Counted from the stretch's first letter, positions 7,287 through 15,322 are shown. The stretch is DNA of 28,224 nt from Halothece sp964463655 (GCA_964463655.1 CAYXDG010000044.1:1-28224), one strand, 5' to 3'. Program-made: numbers and translations. Notes: generated by a model not told the origin, from the sequence alone.

Positions 7287-8036
7287 ATGTCATCACAACA
7301 CCTATTGGATAAAGTTGCAATTGTTACAGGCGCTTCCCGAGGCATTGGTCGCGCGATCGCGCTATCCTTAGCAGAAGCAGGGGCAAAAGTTGTGGTTAAC
7401 TACGCTCGTTCAGGTGATGCAGCAGCAGCAGTGGTGAAGGAAATTACAGAAAAAAACGGAGATGCGATCGCACTTCAAGCTGATGTCAGCGATGGCGAAC
7501 AAGTTCAACATTTAATCAAGGAAACTCGCGACCAGTATCAAAAAATTGATGTTTTAATCAATAACGCTGGCATTACCCGCGACACCCTTTTATTGCGAAT
7601 GAAGTTAGAAGATTGGCAAGCAGTGATTAATCTTAACCTGACAGGGGTTTTCTTATGCACCCAAGCAGTCAGTAAAATTATGTTAAAGCAGCGTCAGGGA
7701 AGAATTATTAATATTGCCTCAGTTGCAGGACAAATGGGGAATCCTGGACAAGCAAACTACAGCGCAGCCAAAGCGGGTGTGATTGGATTTACAAAAACAA
7801 TGGCAAAAGAATTGGCTTCTCGGGGAATAACCGTCAATGCAGTGGCCCCTGGGTTTATTGCAACAGAAATGACCAGCGAATTAGACGCAGAAGGAATCTT
7901 AAAATATATCCCCCTCGGACGTTATGGTCAACCAGAAGAAGTTGCGGGGATGGTTCGTTTTCTCGCAGGTGATCCCGCAGCAGCATACATCACAGGACAA
8001 GTTTTTAATGTGGATGGGGGGATGGTCATGAGTTAA
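7287..8036 (+). CDS. fabG: 3-oxoacyl-[acyl-carrier-protein] reductase
   Basis: 249 residues from the ATG at 7287 (MSSQHLLDKVAIVTGASRG). The longer frame begins at a TTG 36 bases upstream and would give an N-terminus foreign to the family. FabG makes the first reduction in each fatty acid elongation cycle, NADPH-dependent, acting on ACP-bound substrate in the cytosol. Cofactor motif TGASRGIG (14-21), NNAGITRD (92-99) and catalytic Ser145, Tyr158, Lys162 (YSAAK) are intact, as are the FabG-typical VAPGFIATEM and the C-terminal YITGQVFNVDGGMVMS. In some cyanobacteria the paralogue PhaB (acetoacetyl-CoA reductase) looks similar; the whole pattern here favours FabG. menD follows after 54 bases. 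Confidence 0.93.
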   Translation: MSSQHLLDKVAIVTGASRGIGRAIALSLAEAGAKVVVNYARSGDAAAAVVKEITEKNGDAIALQADVSDGEQVQHLIKETRDQYQKIDVLINNAGITRDTLLLRMKLEDWQAVINLNLTGVFLCTQAVSKIMLKQRQGRIINIASVAGQMGNPGQANYSAAKAGVIGFTKTMAKELASRGITVNAVAPGFIATEMTSELDAEGILKYIPLGRYGQPEEVAGMVRFLAGDPAAAYITGQVFNVDGGMVMS

Positions 8037-8090
8037 AACAGTGACCAGTGGACAGTTATCAAATAACAAATAATCAATAACCAATAACAA

Positions 8091-9770
8091 ATGACTCTAG
8101 ATTTTCGTAATCTAAATATGTTGTGGGGTTCGGTGTTAGCTGAAACCCTCTCTCGTCTAGGTGTAAAAACGGCTGTAATTTGCCCAGGATCGCGATCGAG
8201 TCCCCTTGCGGTTGCATTTGCTAAACATCCTCAAATCAACGCAATTTCTATTTTAGATGAACGGTCAGCAGCGTTTTTTGCTTTGGGAAGTGCGAAAATG
8301 ACTGGGTTTCCTGTTGCGTTAGTTTGTAGTTCGGGGACAGCAGGGGCTAACTTTTATCCTGCGGTGATTGAAGCAAGAGAAAGTGGTGTTCCGATGTTGA
8401 TTTTAACCGCAGACCGACCCCCAGAATTACGTCATTGTCACAGTGGACAAACCATTAACCAACAGCAACTTTATAACAATTATCCCACGTGGCAAGCTGA
8501 ACTCGGTCTTCCTAGTGAAGACATGGATCAGTTGCGTTATTTGCGACAGACTCTTGTCTATGCGGTTAGGCGATCGCGCTTTCCTACTGCGGGTGCGGTT
8601 CATCTCAATGTTCCGTTCCGCGATCCCCTCGCACCTATCTCTAACCCTGTCAGTGGCAGTGTATCAGAATTTGACAACTTTTTCTCTCATTTAGTCCCCT
8701 CAGACACTCCTACAGTTGAACAACCGCTTCCTTGGGAAACTTGGCGTAACTGCGATCGCGGTTTAATTATTGCAGGAGTTGATCAACCCCTTGATCCTGA
8801 ATTATACTGTCAAGCGATCGCGCACCTTTCTAACCTTTTGGGATGGGGGGTTTTAGCAGAAGGTCTTTCCCCTGCGAGAAACTATTCACATATTATTTCT
8901 AATCTGATTTCTACCTATGATTTTATATTAGGAGAAACCGAAAACGCGATCGAGCTAAAACCAGAAATGGTTATTCAGATCGGTGCTTTTCCCACCAGTA
9001 AAAATCTTCGCAGTTGGTTAAGTGAGATTTCCCCATTATCTTGGGTTTTAGAAACCAGAGGAGAAAATCTTGATCCCTTGCATCGATCGAGCATCTTTTT
9101 ACAGAGTAGCTTATCACAAATTTTACCAATTAATTCCTCTTTTCCGCCACTCTCTCCTTATCAAAAACATTGGTTAGACTTAGAAGAAAAAACACGCCAC
9201 GAAATCGATATCAAATTCACTAACACTCACAAGATTATTGAAGCAAAAGTTGCTTGGTTTCTCTCTCAAACTCTCCCAGAAAAAACACCTCTCTTTATTG
9301 CGAATAGTCTTCCTGTCAGAAATGTAGAATGGTATTGGCAACCGAACTCAAAACAAATCTATCCCTTATTTAATCGCGGTGCAAACGGAATTGATGGGAC
9401 GCTTTCAACTGCACTAGGAATCGCTGAAGAAGGAAAAAAAGCTGTTTGTTTAACAGGAGATTTAGCCCTTCTCCATGATACAAACGGGTTTCTAATTAGA
9501 CAAAAGTTGTCAAGTCATCTGACAATTGTTTTAGTGAATAATCAGGGAGGTGGAATTTTTCAACTGTTACCCATTGCTCAGTTTGCTGATGTTTTTGAAG
9601 AATATTTTGCCACTCCTCAAAATGTCGATTTTTCCGCTTTGTCTGCGACTTATGGAATCGAACATCATCTGATTCAAGATTGGGAAACATTATCATCTCT
9701 TTTAAATCCTTTACCCGAAAAAGGAATGAGGATTTTAGAAATTAAAACCAACCGACCCACCAACAATTAG
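8091..9770 (+). CDS. menD: 2-succinyl-5-enolpyruvyl-6-hydroxy-3-cyclohexene-1-carboxylate synthase
   Basis: 559 residues, typical length. It is a thiamine-diphosphate enzyme joining isochorismate and 2-oxoglutarate (with CO2 loss) in the pathway to phylloquinone, the secondary acceptor of photosystem I. N-terminal domain: VICPGSRSSPLAVAF (about 29-43), then LDERSAAFFALG with the Glu that activates ThDP, and TADRPPELRHCHSGQTINQ (about 105-123). The ThDP/metal region is seen near 455-485 as TGDLALLHDTNGF and LVNNQGGGIFQLLP. The ATG at 8091 follows an AT-rich spacer made of repeated AATAAC/CAAATA units with no clear ribosome site. It may be read with fabG. The gene is intact. Confidence 0.95.
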   Translation: MTLDFRNLNMLWGSVLAETLSRLGVKTAVICPGSRSSPLAVAFAKHPQINAISILDERSAAFFALGSAKMTGFPVALVCSSGTAGANFYPAVIEARESGVPMLILTADRPPELRHCHSGQTINQQQLYNNYPTWQAELGLPSEDMDQLRYLRQTLVYAVRRSRFPTAGAVHLNVPFRDPLAPISNPVSGSVSEFDNFFSHLVPSDTPTVEQPLPWETWRNCDRGLIIAGVDQPLDPELYCQAIAHLSNLLGWGVLAEGLSPARNYSHIISNLISTYDFILGETENAIELKPEMVIQIGAFPTSKNLRSWLSEISPLSWVLETRGENLDPLHRSSIFLQSSLSQILPINSSFPPLSPYQKHWLDLEEKTRHEIDIKFTNTHKIIEAKVAWFLSQTLPEKTPLFIANSLPVRNVEWYWQPNSKQIYPLFNRGANGIDGTLSTALGIAEEGKKAVCLTGDLALLHDTNGFLIRQKLSSHLTIVLVNNQGGGIFQLLPIAQFADVFEEYFATPQNVDFSALSATYGIEHHLIQDWETLSSLLNPLPEKGMRILEIKTNRPTNN

Positions 9771-9793
9771 GAAGCTCAAATGAAATGATCCTT

Positions 9794-9835
9794 CCCTCTA
9801 ACTCCCTCTCCCAGATTTTGGAAAGGGAGTTAGGG
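9794..9835. repeat. Inverted repeat overlapping the 3' end of the hydrolase gene
   Basis: Arms CTAACTCCCTCTCC (9798-9811) and GGAAAGGGAGTTAG (9820-9833), with the outer CCCT and GGG extending the symmetry. I recall this CTAACTCCCTCTCCC...GGGAGTTAG pattern as an interspersed cyanobacterial repeat. It lies between the convergent menD and nicotinamidase-like genes and could act as a two-way terminator hairpin, though no long T-run follows. Confidence 0.65.
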
Positions 9836-10856
9836 CAAAGAGATTATCTGTCGATTTAACCAAGTGCATTCCAGCATTTTGAAAGCGCTGAAACGCCTCA
9901 TTTGCTTGGTCTGTAAAATCAACGCCATTGGGAATGACAACAGGAGATGTACAATCTTCTAACAAGTAAATCTTGTTTGCCAAACTCGGGTCTTTGGTTT
10001 GAATTTCTCGGAGTAAATCATCCACTGTCCAACTTACACAATGACTTTTTGCTTGTCCTGCAATAATTAATTGATCAAAGCTAAATAATTGTTCAATTAA
10101 GCTCCGATTTTCCTCAGCAATTTGATTGCCATTTTGATCTTTCATGACTTCTGGACGCAAGACAGAATAATTTTCTGTTAGGGGATTATTCCCTTTAATT
10201 TCGTATTGGGTTTGACGTTTACGAGCGACACTATAGAAAAATAACGCCTCTTCTACTGCAGAAACCAAAGCATGACCAATGCTTCCGAGTTTGCCATGAT
10301 AGGGCCAGATAATCAAAGGATATTTGCCAATCTTGTCTAAGTGGTAAGCATAATGAAGAGCGTAGTTTTGTAAGGTAGAATAATCCCACTCTGGAAAATT
10401 GGGAACAATCGCGGGATTGACTTTCCAAATCCCTTTTTCAATATCTTGATGGGAAATAATAGTTGTGCTAGGAGTGGGATGTTCTCCGTTATCATTCACC
10501 CAGAAAATGGGATGAAAAATTTGCATCGCTACATGAGTGTCCATCGTTGCAATAATCTCTGTGAAGCAGTGGAGATGACGATAAATAAACTCACATAAAC
10601 GAACATTATCCTCGATCGCGCCCTTCCCCGATCGACCACCAACATATAATTCAAATTCTGGCAAACAGAAGGTATTTTGAACATCAATTAGCAACAGACC
10701 AACCGCGGTTTCATCATGATTAGCAGGAGGAATTTGATATTGTTGAGACCAGACTTCTGCTTGGGTTGCGCGATCAGCGTAGGGGACTGGCCAGACTTGT
10801 TGTACTTTGTCAGGATTAAAAAACGGAGGAATAGGGAGTTGAGGAGAATTACTCAT
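9798..10856 (-). CDS. Nicotinamidase/isochorismatase-like cysteine hydrolase
   Basis: 352 residues, longer than simple nicotinamidases (about 180-220). The core features of the family are visible: Asp58 in LLLIDVQNTF, the metal-type site D106-x-H108...H115 (MDTHVAMQIFHP), and the nucleophile Cys at about 273 (AGQAKSHCVSWTVDDLL) where PncA has DxCV. Extra length comes from an N-terminal segment of about 45 residues and a long insert between the metal site and the Cys loop. The D-x-H pattern points to nicotinamidase (NAD salvage) rather than isochorismatase, but the substrate is unproved. The last dozen residues (FALTPFPKSGRGS) are encoded inside an interspersed inverted repeat, so the natural C-terminus was probably replaced. 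Confidence 0.78.
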   Translation of the reverse strand: MSNSPQLPIPPFFNPDKVQQVWPVPYADRATQAEVWSQQYQIPPANHDETAVGLLLIDVQNTFCLPEFELYVGGRSGKGAIEDNVRLCEFIYRHLHCFTEIIATMDTHVAMQIFHPIFWVNDNGEHPTPSTTIISHQDIEKGIWKVNPAIVPNFPEWDYSTLQNYALHYAYHLDKIGKYPLIIWPYHGKLGSIGHALVSAVEEALFFYSVARKRQTQYEIKGNNPLTENYSVLRPEVMKDQNGNQIAEENRSLIEQLFSFDQLIIAGQAKSHCVSWTVDDLLREIQTKDPSLANKIYLLEDCTSPVVIPNGVDFTDQANEAFQRFQNAGMHLVKSTDNLFALTPFPKSGRGS

Positions 10857-10926
10857 GATTGAGGAGTGATTGATCGCTAGTTACTCATTATTCTAATCGG
10901 TTACGCGATCGCCCGAGAGAACAGAA

Positions 10927-10954
10927 TTGACAACATTACTTGGTAGGATAAACT
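10927..10954 (+). promoter_or_regulatory. Candidate sigma70-type promoter of sat
   Basis: TTGACA (10927-10932), a 16-base spacer and TAAACT (10949-10954), about 45 bases before the sat ATG. The -35 is a perfect match; the -10 is moderate. No transcript data are available. Confidence 0.4.
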
Positions 10955-10999
10955 CTTGTAACAACATCATAAACAGGGAAATTTTCCAGAGTTAAGATT

Positions 11000-12178
11000 A
11001 TGGGTAACCAACAAGACGCGATCGGGCCTCACGGCGGACAACTCATTAACTGTATCGCCAACGAAGCCGAAAAACAAGAATTTTTAGCTCAAGGGGACAG
11101 CCTCCCCCGCGTCCAACTAGATCAACGAGCCGTTTCTGACTTAGAAATGATCGCCATTGGCGGATTTAGTCCTCTACGGGGTTTCATGGAACAAACGGAC
11201 TACGAATTAGTCGTGACCGATATGCACCTTGAAAATGGTATTCCTTGGTCAATTCCTGTCACCCTTTCTGTTAGCGAAGAAGAAGCTGAACCCCTCAAAG
11301 AAGGAGGTTGGGTACGCCTTGATGACCCCCAAGGAAGATTTATTGGCGTTTTAGAATTAACCCAAAAATATCGTTATAACAAAGCACACGAAGCAATCAA
11401 CGTTTATCGCACTGATGAAGAAAAACATCCAGGGGTGGCGGTGATTTATCAAAAAGGGGCGATTAATCTTGCAGGACCCGTCTGGTTATTAGAGCGCGAT
11501 CCTCATCCTTTGTTCCCTAATTATCAAATTGATCCTATTCAATCAAGAGCGTTATTCCGTGAAAAAGGCTGGAAGTCGATCGTCGGTTTCCAAACCCGTA
11601 ACCCCATCCACCGCGCTCACGAATACATCCAAAAATGTGCTTTAGAAGTAGTGGACGGCTTATTCTTACATCCCTTGGTTGGTGCGACTAAAAGCGATGA
11701 TATTCCCGCGGATGTGCGGATGCGCTGTTATGAAATTATGGTGGAAAACTACTATCCCAAAGACCGTGTGACATTAGCGATTTATCCTGCAGCGATGCGC
11801 TACGCAGGACCCAGAGAAGCGATTTTCCATGCCTTAGTACGGAAAAACTACGGTTGTACTCATTTTATTGTCGGGCGCGATCATGCAGGGGTTAGCGATT
11901 ATTATGGCACGTATGACGCTCAAGTTATCTTTGATGAATTTGACCCCGAAGCGATCGGAATTACGCCGATGCGCTTTGAACACGCCTTCTACTGCAAGCG
12001 TACCAAACAAATGGCGACCACAAAAACCAGCCCCAGCACACCAGAAGAAAGACTTCACTTATCGGGAACAAAAGTGCGGGCCATGTTACGGGAAGGACAA
12101 TGTCCTCCAGAGGAGTTTTCTCGTCCAGAGGTCGCACAGGAGTTAGTTAAAGCGATGCAAGCTCAAGCTGCAAATTAA
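11000..12178 (+). CDS. sat: Sulfate adenylyltransferase (ATP sulfurylase)
   Basis: 392 residues, the usual length of the single-chain bacterial and algal enzyme, with no APS-kinase domain at the end. It makes adenosine 5'-phosphosulfate from ATP and sulfate, the entry to assimilatory sulfate reduction. The substrate-binding motif QTRNPIHRAHE (198-208; QxRN and HxxH) and the GRDHAG loop (292-297) are intact. The C-terminal part ends in LSGTKVRAMLREGQ, again family-typical. The ATG at 11000 is preceded by a likely promoter. The gene is alone on its strand here and is followed by a hairpin terminator about 125 bases downstream. Confidence 0.97.
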   Translation: MGNQQDAIGPHGGQLINCIANEAEKQEFLAQGDSLPRVQLDQRAVSDLEMIAIGGFSPLRGFMEQTDYELVVTDMHLENGIPWSIPVTLSVSEEEAEPLKEGGWVRLDDPQGRFIGVLELTQKYRYNKAHEAINVYRTDEEKHPGVAVIYQKGAINLAGPVWLLERDPHPLFPNYQIDPIQSRALFREKGWKSIVGFQTRNPIHRAHEYIQKCALEVVDGLFLHPLVGATKSDDIPADVRMRCYEIMVENYYPKDRVTLAIYPAAMRYAGPREAIFHALVRKNYGCTHFIVGRDHAGVSDYYGTYDAQVIFDEFDPEAIGITPMRFEHAFYCKRTKQMATTKTSPSTPEERLHLSGTKVRAMLREGQCPPEEFSRPEVAQELVKAMQAQAAN

Positions 12179-12303
12179 AGCGAATTTGCGATCAATTCCC
12201 ATTTCCCGAAGTTGAGCAGATAGCTTGTCCCACTTTGTGTTGGCTGGCTAGGCTTCGGTTTATCCTTAGATGAGAAGTAAAACCAATCCAAAAAATTAAG
12301 CTC

Positions 12304-12333
12304 ATCCCCCGATCTTCGCCTCGGGGGATTTTG
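12304..12333 (+). terminator. Rho-independent-type terminator after sat
   Basis: Perfect 9-bp stem ATCCCCCGA/TCGGGGGAT with an 8-base loop, followed by TTT. About 125 bases after the sat stop. Confidence 0.7.
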
Positions 12334-12380
12334 CTACTATAGCGCTACAAAATCAGGTTAGGACGTTCTTCAAAAGACTA

Positions 12381-12397
12381 GCGACCGAGACGGTCGC
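12381..12397. repeat. 17-base hairpin GCGACCG-AGA-CGGTCGC
   Basis: Perfect 7-bp arms around AGA. On the other strand it reads GCGACCG-TCT-CGGTCGC, making it a sibling of the hairpins at 14652-14668 and 14712-14728. Confidence 0.8.
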
Positions 12398-12490
12398 ACT
12401 CCCACCGTTCGGGAAATCTCTTACTATAAGCACGTAGCGCTATGGATGACTAGACGACGCTTGAGAGAGTTAAGCAAAAGTTATTAACCA

Positions 12491-12509
12491 TCAATCATTT
12501 TGATATTGA
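12491..12509 (+). promoter_or_regulatory. Candidate LysR-type operator upstream of the flv operon
   Basis: TCAAT (12491-12495), 9 bases, ATTGA (12505-12509): an interrupted palindrome resembling LysR-type sites such as those of the carbon regulators NdhR/CcmR (half-sites TCAAT/ATTGA). Two direct copies of CTATAGAT follow (12533-12540 and 12550-12557), the first close to a TATTAA/TATAGAT -10-like stretch. Chance occurrence in AT-rich DNA cannot be excluded. Confidence 0.3.
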
Positions 12510-12575
12510 AATCAGTTGCCATATTAAAATATCTATAGATAAACTGTAGCTATAGATTTTCTGAAAAAGTTAACT

Positions 12576-12863
12576 ATGGTTTATCAACAAGCAACTCATC
12601 CAACAAAAGATTGGCTCTTTCCCCTCCGTCAACTGTTGAATCGGTTACAAGTCCGCAAGGAGGCAACCGCGCATTTAATCTGTGGATTAATCCCAATGCA
12701 ATGTCCTTTTGAACAAGATATTTATTTGTTCGGACGCAAAGTGGGTCATATTCCACCTTTATGTCAACTCAATCCTCTCTACGAAGAGTTAATCGCATTA
12801 AGATTTCGCGCTTTGTGCTACTTAGCGGATGAATGCGGACAAGATGTAAGTTGCTACTGCTAA
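12576..12863 (+). CDS. Mo-dependent nitrogenase C-terminal domain family small protein
   Basis: 95 residues with seven cysteines (36, 43, 63, 81, 87, 93, 95). The stretch IPMQCPFEQDIYLFGRKVGH, then IPPLCQLNPLYEELIALRFR and ALCYLADECG, is what I recall as the cyanobacterial 'Mo-dependent nitrogenase C-terminus' family (Mo-nitro_C). Despite the name these stand-alone proteins occur in non-diazotrophs and have no proven function. The cysteines, including a final CYC, suggest metal or redox chemistry. The stop is 49 bases from the flv4 start, same strand, so it is probably the first gene of the flv operon. The ATG at 12576 lacks a strong ribosome site; AAAAAG precedes it. Confidence 0.72.
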   Translation: MVYQQATHPTKDWLFPLRQLLNRLQVRKEATAHLICGLIPMQCPFEQDIYLFGRKVGHIPPLCQLNPLYEELIALRFRALCYLADECGQDVSCYC

Positions 12864-12912
12864 ATGACAACTGGATCAATACAGCTTTCAAACATTAAAC
12901 AAGGAGTGATTT

Positions 12913-14631
12913 ATGGTTGGAGTTATTAGTTCTCAGCAATCTACTCAGAGATTAACCTTACAAACCTCTAAAATAGCCCCGGATACAACAGCAATTCGTT
13001 GTTTAGATTGGGATCGCGATCGCTTTGACATTGAATTCGCTTTAGACAACGGAACCACTTACAATTCTTTTATTATCCAAGGGGAGAAACTGGCGTTAGT
13101 GGACACCTCCCACGTCAAGTTTCGTCAGCTTTATCTCGACTTAATCAATAATTTAATTGATCCCGCACAACTAGATTATCTGATTATTAGCCACACCGAA
13201 CCCGATCATAGTGGCTTGGTGAAAGATATTTTATCGTTAGCGCCTGATGTGACGGTTGTTGGGGCAAAAGTGGCGATCCAGTTTTTAGAAAACATGGTGC
13301 ATCAGCCATTTCAATCTCAAATCGTGAAAAACGGCGATCGCCTAGACTTAGGAAACGGACATGAGTTAGAATTTGTGTCTGCACCCAACTTACACTGGCC
13401 CGACACTATTTTTACTTATGATTACCAAACTCAAATCCTCTACACTTGTGATGCGTTTGGGATGCACTATTGCGATGAGCCAGTGTATGATGAGAATTTA
13501 GAACTGATTAAAGCTGACTTTGAATATTATTATGACTGCTTGATGAAACCGAATGCTCGATCGGTTTTAGCTGCCATCAAACGGATAGGAAAACTGGAAG
13601 TCAGCACGATCGCGACAGGACATGGCCCTCTGCTACAATACCATCGTTCGGAATTGGTGGATCGCTATCAGGAATGGAGTCAAGCCCAAACGAAAACGGA
13701 CAGCTTAGTCGCTCTGTTTTATTCTGAATATGGGCATAGTGATGAGCTTGCTCGCGCGATCGCGCAGGGAATTACAAAAACAGGCGTTGCGGTGGAATTA
13801 GTGAACTGGAATGATACCGAACCGCAAGAAGTCCGCGAGTTGGTTGCTCAAGCAAAAGGCTTAGTGTTGGGAATGCCCCCACAAAGCGATCGCGAAGCCC
13901 ATCAAATCTTAAACACTATCTTAGCAGCAGCCCACAGTAAACAAGCCATTGGTCTGTTTGAAACGGGTGGGGGTGAAGATGAACCAATTTATCCCTTACG
14001 CAATCAGTTTCAAGAAATTGGACTCACTGAGGCTTATGCGCCGATTTTAGTCAAGGAAGCACCCGATCGCGCCTTGTATCAACTTTGTGAGGAAGCGGGG
14101 ACAGATTTGGGACAATGGCTAACCCGCGATCGCAATGTGAAACAAATTAAGGCGATTGACAATAGCTTACAAAAAGCTCTCGGTCGCATCAGTAACGGAT
14201 TATACATTATTACGGCTCAACAAGGAGAAATTAACAGTGCCATGATTGCGTCTTGGGTGATTCAAGCTAGTTTGAATCCCTTGGGAGTTGCGATCGCGGT
14301 AGCAAAAGATCGGGCAATTGAATCCTTTTTACAGATGGGCGATCGGTTTGTTTTGAATGTTTTAGAAGAAGGGAATTATCAACATTTAATCAAGCATTTT
14401 CTGAAACGATTTCCCCCAGGAGCCGATCGTTTTGCAGGGATTAAAACCGTTCCAGCTAACAATGGTTCTCCCATTATTGCTGAGTCTTTAGCCTATATGG
14501 AATGTCAAGTTACCAGCCGTTTAGAATGCAGCGATCATTGGATTATTTATAGCACGGTGGAAGGGGGAAGAGTTTCAAAACTAGATGCGTTAACCGCCGT
14601 TCATCATCGCAAAGTTGGCAATTCTTATTAA
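12913..14631 (+). CDS. flv4: Flavodiiron protein Flv4
   Basis: 572 residues in the three-part layout of cyanobacterial flavodiiron proteins: beta-lactamase-like diiron domain (about 35-255), flavodoxin domain beginning LFYSEYGHSDELARAI, and a C-terminal flavin-reductase domain (about 405-572). The diiron ligands are canonical: H94-x-E96-x-D98-H99, H161, D180 and H237. This, and its position first before a PsiE-like gene and a ligand-poor paralogue, identify Flv4 rather than Flv3. With Flv2 it forms a heterodimer that drains electrons from the photosystem II acceptor side under low CO2 or high light. AAGGAG lies 6 bases before the ATG. The flv4-sll0218-flv2 order is as in Synechocystis. Confidence 0.92.
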   Translation: MVGVISSQQSTQRLTLQTSKIAPDTTAIRCLDWDRDRFDIEFALDNGTTYNSFIIQGEKLALVDTSHVKFRQLYLDLINNLIDPAQLDYLIISHTEPDHSGLVKDILSLAPDVTVVGAKVAIQFLENMVHQPFQSQIVKNGDRLDLGNGHELEFVSAPNLHWPDTIFTYDYQTQILYTCDAFGMHYCDEPVYDENLELIKADFEYYYDCLMKPNARSVLAAIKRIGKLEVSTIATGHGPLLQYHRSELVDRYQEWSQAQTKTDSLVALFYSEYGHSDELARAIAQGITKTGVAVELVNWNDTEPQEVRELVAQAKGLVLGMPPQSDREAHQILNTILAAAHSKQAIGLFETGGGEDEPIYPLRNQFQEIGLTEAYAPILVKEAPDRALYQLCEEAGTDLGQWLTRDRNVKQIKAIDNSLQKALGRISNGLYIITAQQGEINSAMIASWVIQASLNPLGVAIAVAKDRAIESFLQMGDRFVLNVLEEGNYQHLIKHFLKRFPPGADRFAGIKTVPANNGSPIIAESLAYMECQVTSRLECSDHWIIYSTVEGGRVSKLDALTAVHHRKVGNSY

Positions 14632-14651
14632 GCCAAATCTTTACTTGTAAT

Positions 14652-14668
14652 GCGATCGTCTCGATCGC
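14652..14668. repeat. 17-base hairpin GCGATCG-TCT-CGATCGC
   Basis: Perfect 7-bp arms with TCT loop, 20 bases after the flv4 stop. Same design as 14712-14728 and, inverted, 12381-12397. Confidence 0.8.
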
Positions 14669-14711
14669 TGCTAATCTCCAATTTATAGCTATTCCAATTA
14701 ATTTTTGTAGT

Positions 14712-14728
14712 GCGACCATCTTGGTCGC
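14712..14728. repeat. 17-base hairpin GCGACCA-TCT-TGGTCGC
   Basis: Perfect 7-bp arms with TCT loop. It differs from the neighbouring copy at two arm positions, both compensated on the other arm. Confidence 0.8.
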
Positions 14729-14754
14729 TAATCGGGAGCAGGATGCTCTCTAAG

Positions 14755-14777
14755 CCCCCATTAGTGAGGATTGGGGG
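14755..14777. repeat. Hairpin CCCCCA...TGGGGG upstream of the PsiE-like gene
   Basis: 6-bp GC-rich stem (14755-14760 with 14772-14777) around an 11-base loop, 32 bases before the next start codon. Third hairpin in this intercistronic space. No T-run, so it is more likely an mRNA structure than a terminator. Confidence 0.6.
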
Positions 14778-14809
14778 GATCAAATACAAACCACAAACAA
14801 TTAAATCCA

Positions 14810-15322
14810 ATGCGAAAACTTATTAATCCTTTCCCAGTTCCTTGGCATAAATCGATCAATAACAGTGGCGTAATTCAATTTCTAGAATTTGTCCAAGACT
14901 TGATTATTATCTCTCTGTGTATTGGTCTATTTAGCTTTATGGCGATTCAGTTGCGGGAGATGTTTGTCTCCCTACTACCTCCCTTACAATTAACAAGAGT
15001 TACTCCTGATATCCTATTTGTCCTCATCTTGGTCGAACTGTTTCGCCTCCTGATTATTTACCTACAGGAAAGACGAGTTTCTATTGGCGTTGCTGTCGAA
15101 GTTTCCATTGTTTCAGTGTTACGAGAAATCATTGTTAAAGGAATTCTTGATATTCCTTGGAGTCAGGTCTTAGCCACTTGTTCTTTCTTATTAGTTTTAG
15201 CGGTTTTATTAGTGGTTCGAGTTTGGCTACCCCCCACGTTTGAAGGGGTCGATCCAGAACAAAAAATATCAGAGCGACAAAAACAAAGAGCTTTCAATTT
15301 GACAAATGAAAATGGCCATTAG
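14810..15322 (+). CDS. PsiE-like membrane protein of the flv4-flv2 operon (Sll0218 type)
   Basis: 170 residues from the ATG at 14810 (MRKLINPFPVPWHKS); an in-frame TTG at 14771 lies inside a hairpin and is unlikely. Four hydrophobic segments can be seen: around FVQDLIIISLCIGLFSFMAI, TPDILFVLILVELFRLLIIY, the amphipathic VSIVSVLREIIVKGIL, and TCSFLLVLAVLLVVRVWL; the tail is hydrophilic. This is the phosphate-starvation-inducible PsiE-like fold. In Synechocystis the middle gene of the flv4-2 operon, sll0218, encodes a membrane protein reported to support photosystem II assembly or stability. Position between flv4 and flv2 makes the same role here the best inference; sequence identity to Sll0218 could not be checked. 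Confidence 0.78.
   Translation: MRKLINPFPVPWHKSINNSGVIQFLEFVQDLIIISLCIGLFSFMAIQLREMFVSLLPPLQLTRVTPDILFVLILVELFRLLIIYLQERRVSIGVAVEVSIVSVLREIIVKGILDIPWSQVLATCSFLLVLAVLLVVRVWLPPTFEGVDPEQKISERQKQRAFNLTNENGH

Larger units (their letters stand above)
12179..12575. other. 397-base intergenic region between sat and the flv operon
   Basis: It contains a GC-rich hairpin terminator (12304-12333), a 17-base hairpin of the GCGACC family (12381-12397), and two facing copies of GTAGCGCTAT-like sequence (near 12338-12347 and 12434-12443). Near its right end lie an inverted repeat TCAAT-N9-ATTGA and two direct copies of CTATAGAT. The right third (12460-12575) is AT-rich and is the likely promoter region of the next operon. 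No coding frame of interest was found. Confidence 0.6.

Noticed and set aside
12574..12756. Minus-strand frame of 60 codons opposite the Mo-nitro_C gene
   Set aside because: The plus-strand frame matches a known family; the minus frame shows no motif.
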